This document shows positions 30,141 through 32,559 of a DNA stretch of 32,559 nucleotides, in pieces. Position 1 is the first letter of the stretch. The number at the start of each line of letters is the position of its first letter. A program made the translations under genes and the position numbers. The notes under the pieces were generated by a model, which was given only the letters and a program-made list of their open reading frames with translations, had not been told where the DNA came from and did not search any database. The stretch lies in assembly GCA_000969725.1 (NCBI GenBank), contig JXSR01S010091.1; one strand, 5' to 3'. Source of the stretch: Ophiothrix spiculata (lineage: Eukaryota > Echinodermata > Ophiuroidea > Amphilepidida > Ophiotrichidae).

Positions 30141-31218
30141 CAGGGTGGACCAATTAAAGCGTTATTGAAGTTCAATGTCACGTAACTTGAAATTGGAAAA
30201 TAATTCGAGATAAAATTTTATATATTCATAAACTAGGTATCATGTCCGTGTATGGTGAAAATTTCATGTCAAATAAAGCTGGCATTGCAAAGTTATTGAC
30301 ATTCGCGCAAAAAACGCCGAATTCTACTTTGTCCACGGCCGGGAATATTTTAATGTTCACTAGAATCATAATTAGGTATACAATCAGCATAGTTTTTATT
30401 TCTTTATGACGTGAATGCTTATCATCATCGTACTAAAGGTGCATATCTGACTGAGAGTACTATTGACATGCATGCATGTATCACAACAACATAAGTATGG
30501 TGTACTTCCATAATAATCCAAAGAATTTAATGGGCGCGAAGTTCAAATCGGCAAAGGCAGTGCATGTATTTGGTCATTTTCATTCTAACGTTGGTTTGTA
30601 AGGCGCTAAGGAGGAAGTTCACAAGTCGCGAGAGAACATTTATTGCTGAACGTTTTTTTAGAACTGGTAGCTATGCGGCCGGCTAAAGCTAACTCTGTAA
30701 ATAGTCTGTGTAGATGATACACATGCATAAGGAATGACTTTCCTAATGCACTTTATCTACAAAGACTACATAGTTAGAGACAAAAGTTTCACCCCTTTGG
30801 TACTGTTTTGAACTGGGCTAAAGAAAATAGCGGGATCTTGAACAGGGAGATCTGCAGCAAACATTGCTGCTGTAAATGCCGAACTCATCCTAGGTTGGGT
30901 TCTCGACGCATGTTCCTTCATCACATTCTTAAATCTAATCAGTAACGCAAAACCAATAAGATAATTAAGACAGATATTATATCCAACGCTCATTGTGTGC
31001 ACCCATGTAAACTTGCCCCGTGGACAAACCTGATTTTGACTCTTTTTTTGCGCAAATGGCAATAACTTTGCAATGCAAGCTTTGTTTGACATGGCATTTT
31101 TACCATACATGGACAAGATACCATATTTTATGGATATATAAAAAATATTATCGAATTATTTTCAAATTTTAAGTTACGTGACATTGAACTTCAATAACGC
31201 TTTTATTGGTCCACCCTG
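30141..31218 (+). mobile_element. 1.08-kb deleted mariner/IS630-type transposon
   Basis: TA at 30139-30140 and 31219-31220. Ends CAGGGTGGACCAAT with arms of about 215 bp (30141-30360 and 31000-31218) that match closely (AAAGCGTTATTGAAGTTCAA, TGTCACGTAACTT, GCATTGCAAAGTTATTG). TA duplication and CAGGGTG ends suit the Tc1/mariner/IS630 superfamily. The centre keeps only the N-terminal part of a transposase, so this is a deletion derivative. Confidence 0.85.
30633..30940 (+). pseudogene. N-terminal HTH remnant of IS630/mariner-type transposase
   Basis: Plus-strand pieces in order: RTFIAERFFRTGSY (30633-30674), DFPNALYLQRLHS and RQKFHPFGTVLNWAKENSG (about 30735-30831), then AANIAAVNAE and, in another frame, RTHPRLGSRRMFLHHILKSN. 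This is the order of the DUF4817-like helix-turn-helix and linker found at the start of many invertebrate mariner/IS630-type transposases (RTFIV..YF.T.SY, FPN.PVP.KSTI..LV.KF..TGSV, then PR.S.RR). A stop and frameshifts break it, and the whole catalytic domain is missing before the right arm begins. Confidence 0.65.
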
Positions 31219-31220
31219 TA

Positions 31221-32056
31221 TAATCATCTTAATTCAACTATATAAATATGTTGCATCTTTACATCGATATGATGAGTAGATCATGAGATTGAAGACAACA
31301 AGTTTTTATTAAATTGAGCCATCAGCTTGGATGGATGGTCATTCCAGATCAATTCTTTGTGTCTTTTGAGATTTTGATTCCAACTAACCACGTGTCCCGT
31401 GTTATCTTCACTACAAGGACAATAACCCCAGTTCATACAGCTATCTGTCTCATATATACAATTCACAAACAACGAATTGTGAAAATCTTGTCATTTCACT
31501 TCATGTAGTACATTTGGCACAGTTTATCTAAATTTACTCCATATGTAATAATACATCTGGTCAAATTCAATAATGTCAACTGAAATTGTAAATGATAGAT
31601 ATTTTTTTTTAACTTTAAGATTTAGTTTAGATGACATATTTATAGTCTCAAATGTGTCTTTAACATATGTCTGTTCTATAAGTATTGGATTGAAATGTTC
31701 ATCATTATAAATTAAATTAAAGATAACGCCTCGTCACCAATGTTAAATATTTGCAGTATAGATATTTGAAAGTATAGTACGCTCTTTGAATGGGTAATTC
31801 CATAGGCATCATTTGTTTAATTTATACCAAATAGGGAAGCATTTTTTAAACTTACACATTGGAATGCAGAGATCACATAGTTAAATTACTAAGAACATTA
31901 AATGCTAATAATTCATGAGACGGTTAGCCAAGGCATGTAGTTGGTGTTTAAGTTGCTCTCAATATTTACAAAGAAAACCAGACATACAACATTTACAAAA
32001 GCGACCAAGTTTGAAGATTTCCGATTATACTAACAAGTGTTTATATAATGTTCCAG
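31221..32056. other. Intergenic, no feature seen
   Basis: Two overlapping frames of 63-64 codons at 31281-31508 are on opposite strands and without motif. Nothing else seen. Confidence 0.4.
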
Positions 32057-32225
32057 GGCTCATATTCATAAAATTGTATTAGCTAGCAATCAACTAAGCC
32101 CTAGTTTAAAACTAAAAAACCCTAGTGTCAAACTATGGAGTTTGCAACTAAATTCATGTTCATAAAACCTTACTAAGAACATTGCTACATAGTTGACAAC
32201 TAGGAAAAACTAGTTGCTTGCTACT
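32057..32225. repeat. Degenerate inverted repeat with CAACTA words
   Basis: TAGCAATCAACTAAGCCC on the left pairs partly with the complement of the right end (TAGCAAGCAACTAG). TTCATAAAA occurs at both about 32064 and 32159. Probably an old foldback MITE; borders uncertain. Confidence 0.4.
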
Positions 32226-32450
32226 TTGTGTGTTTGGGTGTAATATCCATTAGGTCATTGTAATAACAATGGAAACAATAGCAAAAAGGATTAAGTAATA
32301 GTGAATGACGTTAATATTATAGGAAGCATACAACATATATAAGTGTGAAAGTCATTTGCAATATTAATACACAAGCATGCCATTTTTTAAAAAATTATTT
32401 TTATAAAACAAAAGATCAAATCTCGAGAAGAATAACATTTGTCATGTTTG

Positions 32451-32451
<1 letters not shown>

Positions 32452-32482
<31 letters not shown>

Positions 32483-32559
32483 CTAAAACTTATAGGGCGC
32501 CTAAATCAAAAACATTGTTCAAAGGCGCCTTGGCACAAGGAAATAACTACTGTCCATAC
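32452..32559 (-). mobile_element. Retroposon 3' end with (TTGA)n tail, cut by window edge
   Basis: About seven TCAA units at 32452-32481 adjoin a block with two GGCGCC cores (32496-32501 and 32524-32529) that can pair. Read on the minus strand, a structured body followed by a (GATT)n tail looks like the 3' end of a LINE or SINE. The rest lies outside the window. Confidence 0.5.

Noticed and set aside
30766-31116. 116-codon minus-strand frame
   Set aside because: It is antisense to transposase remnants and runs through the transposon's inverted arm.

Overview
ORGANISM. The window is AT-rich eukaryotic DNA with no long open host gene. Its content (two tRNA-derived SINEs, Tc1/mariner transposons with TA target duplications, a TTAA-flanked element, foldback MITEs, a LINE reverse-transcriptase tail, introns around tiny cysteine-rich exons) points to an invertebrate. 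A mollusc, most likely a bivalve, is my inference from the look of the SINEs and foldbacks; no gene proves it. There are two assembly gaps: 720 N at 10031-10750 and exactly 1000 N at 21010-22009. LAYOUT 1-11800: noncoding and repeat-derived. It holds a 220-bp MITE (4-224), an old segmental duplication whose conserved blocks sit at 1290-1780/5246-5712 and 3120-3350/6318-6508, a dead mariner transposase (about 2590-2938, minus), a perfect 20-bp hairpin, a worn SINE (about 6150-6288), a 183-bp nearly perfect palindrome (7082-7264), a local duplication (7838/8533) and a well preserved tRNA-derived SINE (9203-9588, minus). LAYOUT 11800-25110: the most interesting part. At least seven related copies of one small exon, five of them reading K/TW..C-rich and followed by AATAAA-like signals, lie on both strands at 12.5-12.7 (-), 16.45-16.64 (+), 16.83-17.02 (-), 18.33 (+, truncated), 20.79-20.96 (-), 22.35-22.51 (-) and 24.93-25.11 kb (-). 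They look like terminal exons of a tandemly amplified family of small cysteine-rich peptide genes; I cannot assign the family, and most copies are broken. The first four are arranged as two duplicated units, each with a minus exon at its left end and a plus exon at its right end, that is head to head around a shared internal region with strongly conserved blocks. A 1.72-kb Tc1 transposon (14573-16291) interrupts the first unit; the second unit has a paralogous site without it. A 1.77-kb inverted-repeat structure (18870-20635) and a near-identical 285-bp direct repeat flanking the second gap follow. LAYOUT 25110-32559: mobile-element debris again: foldbacks, an old duplicate of the 23.3-kb block at 26.87 kb, a 749-bp Tc1/mariner-type element with a MITE nested inside it (27308-28056), a 1.08-kb deletion derivative of a mariner/IS630-type transposon with long TIRs (30141-31218), and a (TCAA)n-tailed repeat at the right edge. 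HOW THE PARTS WORK TOGETHER. I see no operating pathway. The coherent story is a birth-and-death gene array in which short cysteine-rich exons were copied by local duplication and inversion and then eroded and invaded by DNA transposons. Open frames over 100 codons elsewhere are no longer than chance predicts for this base composition.
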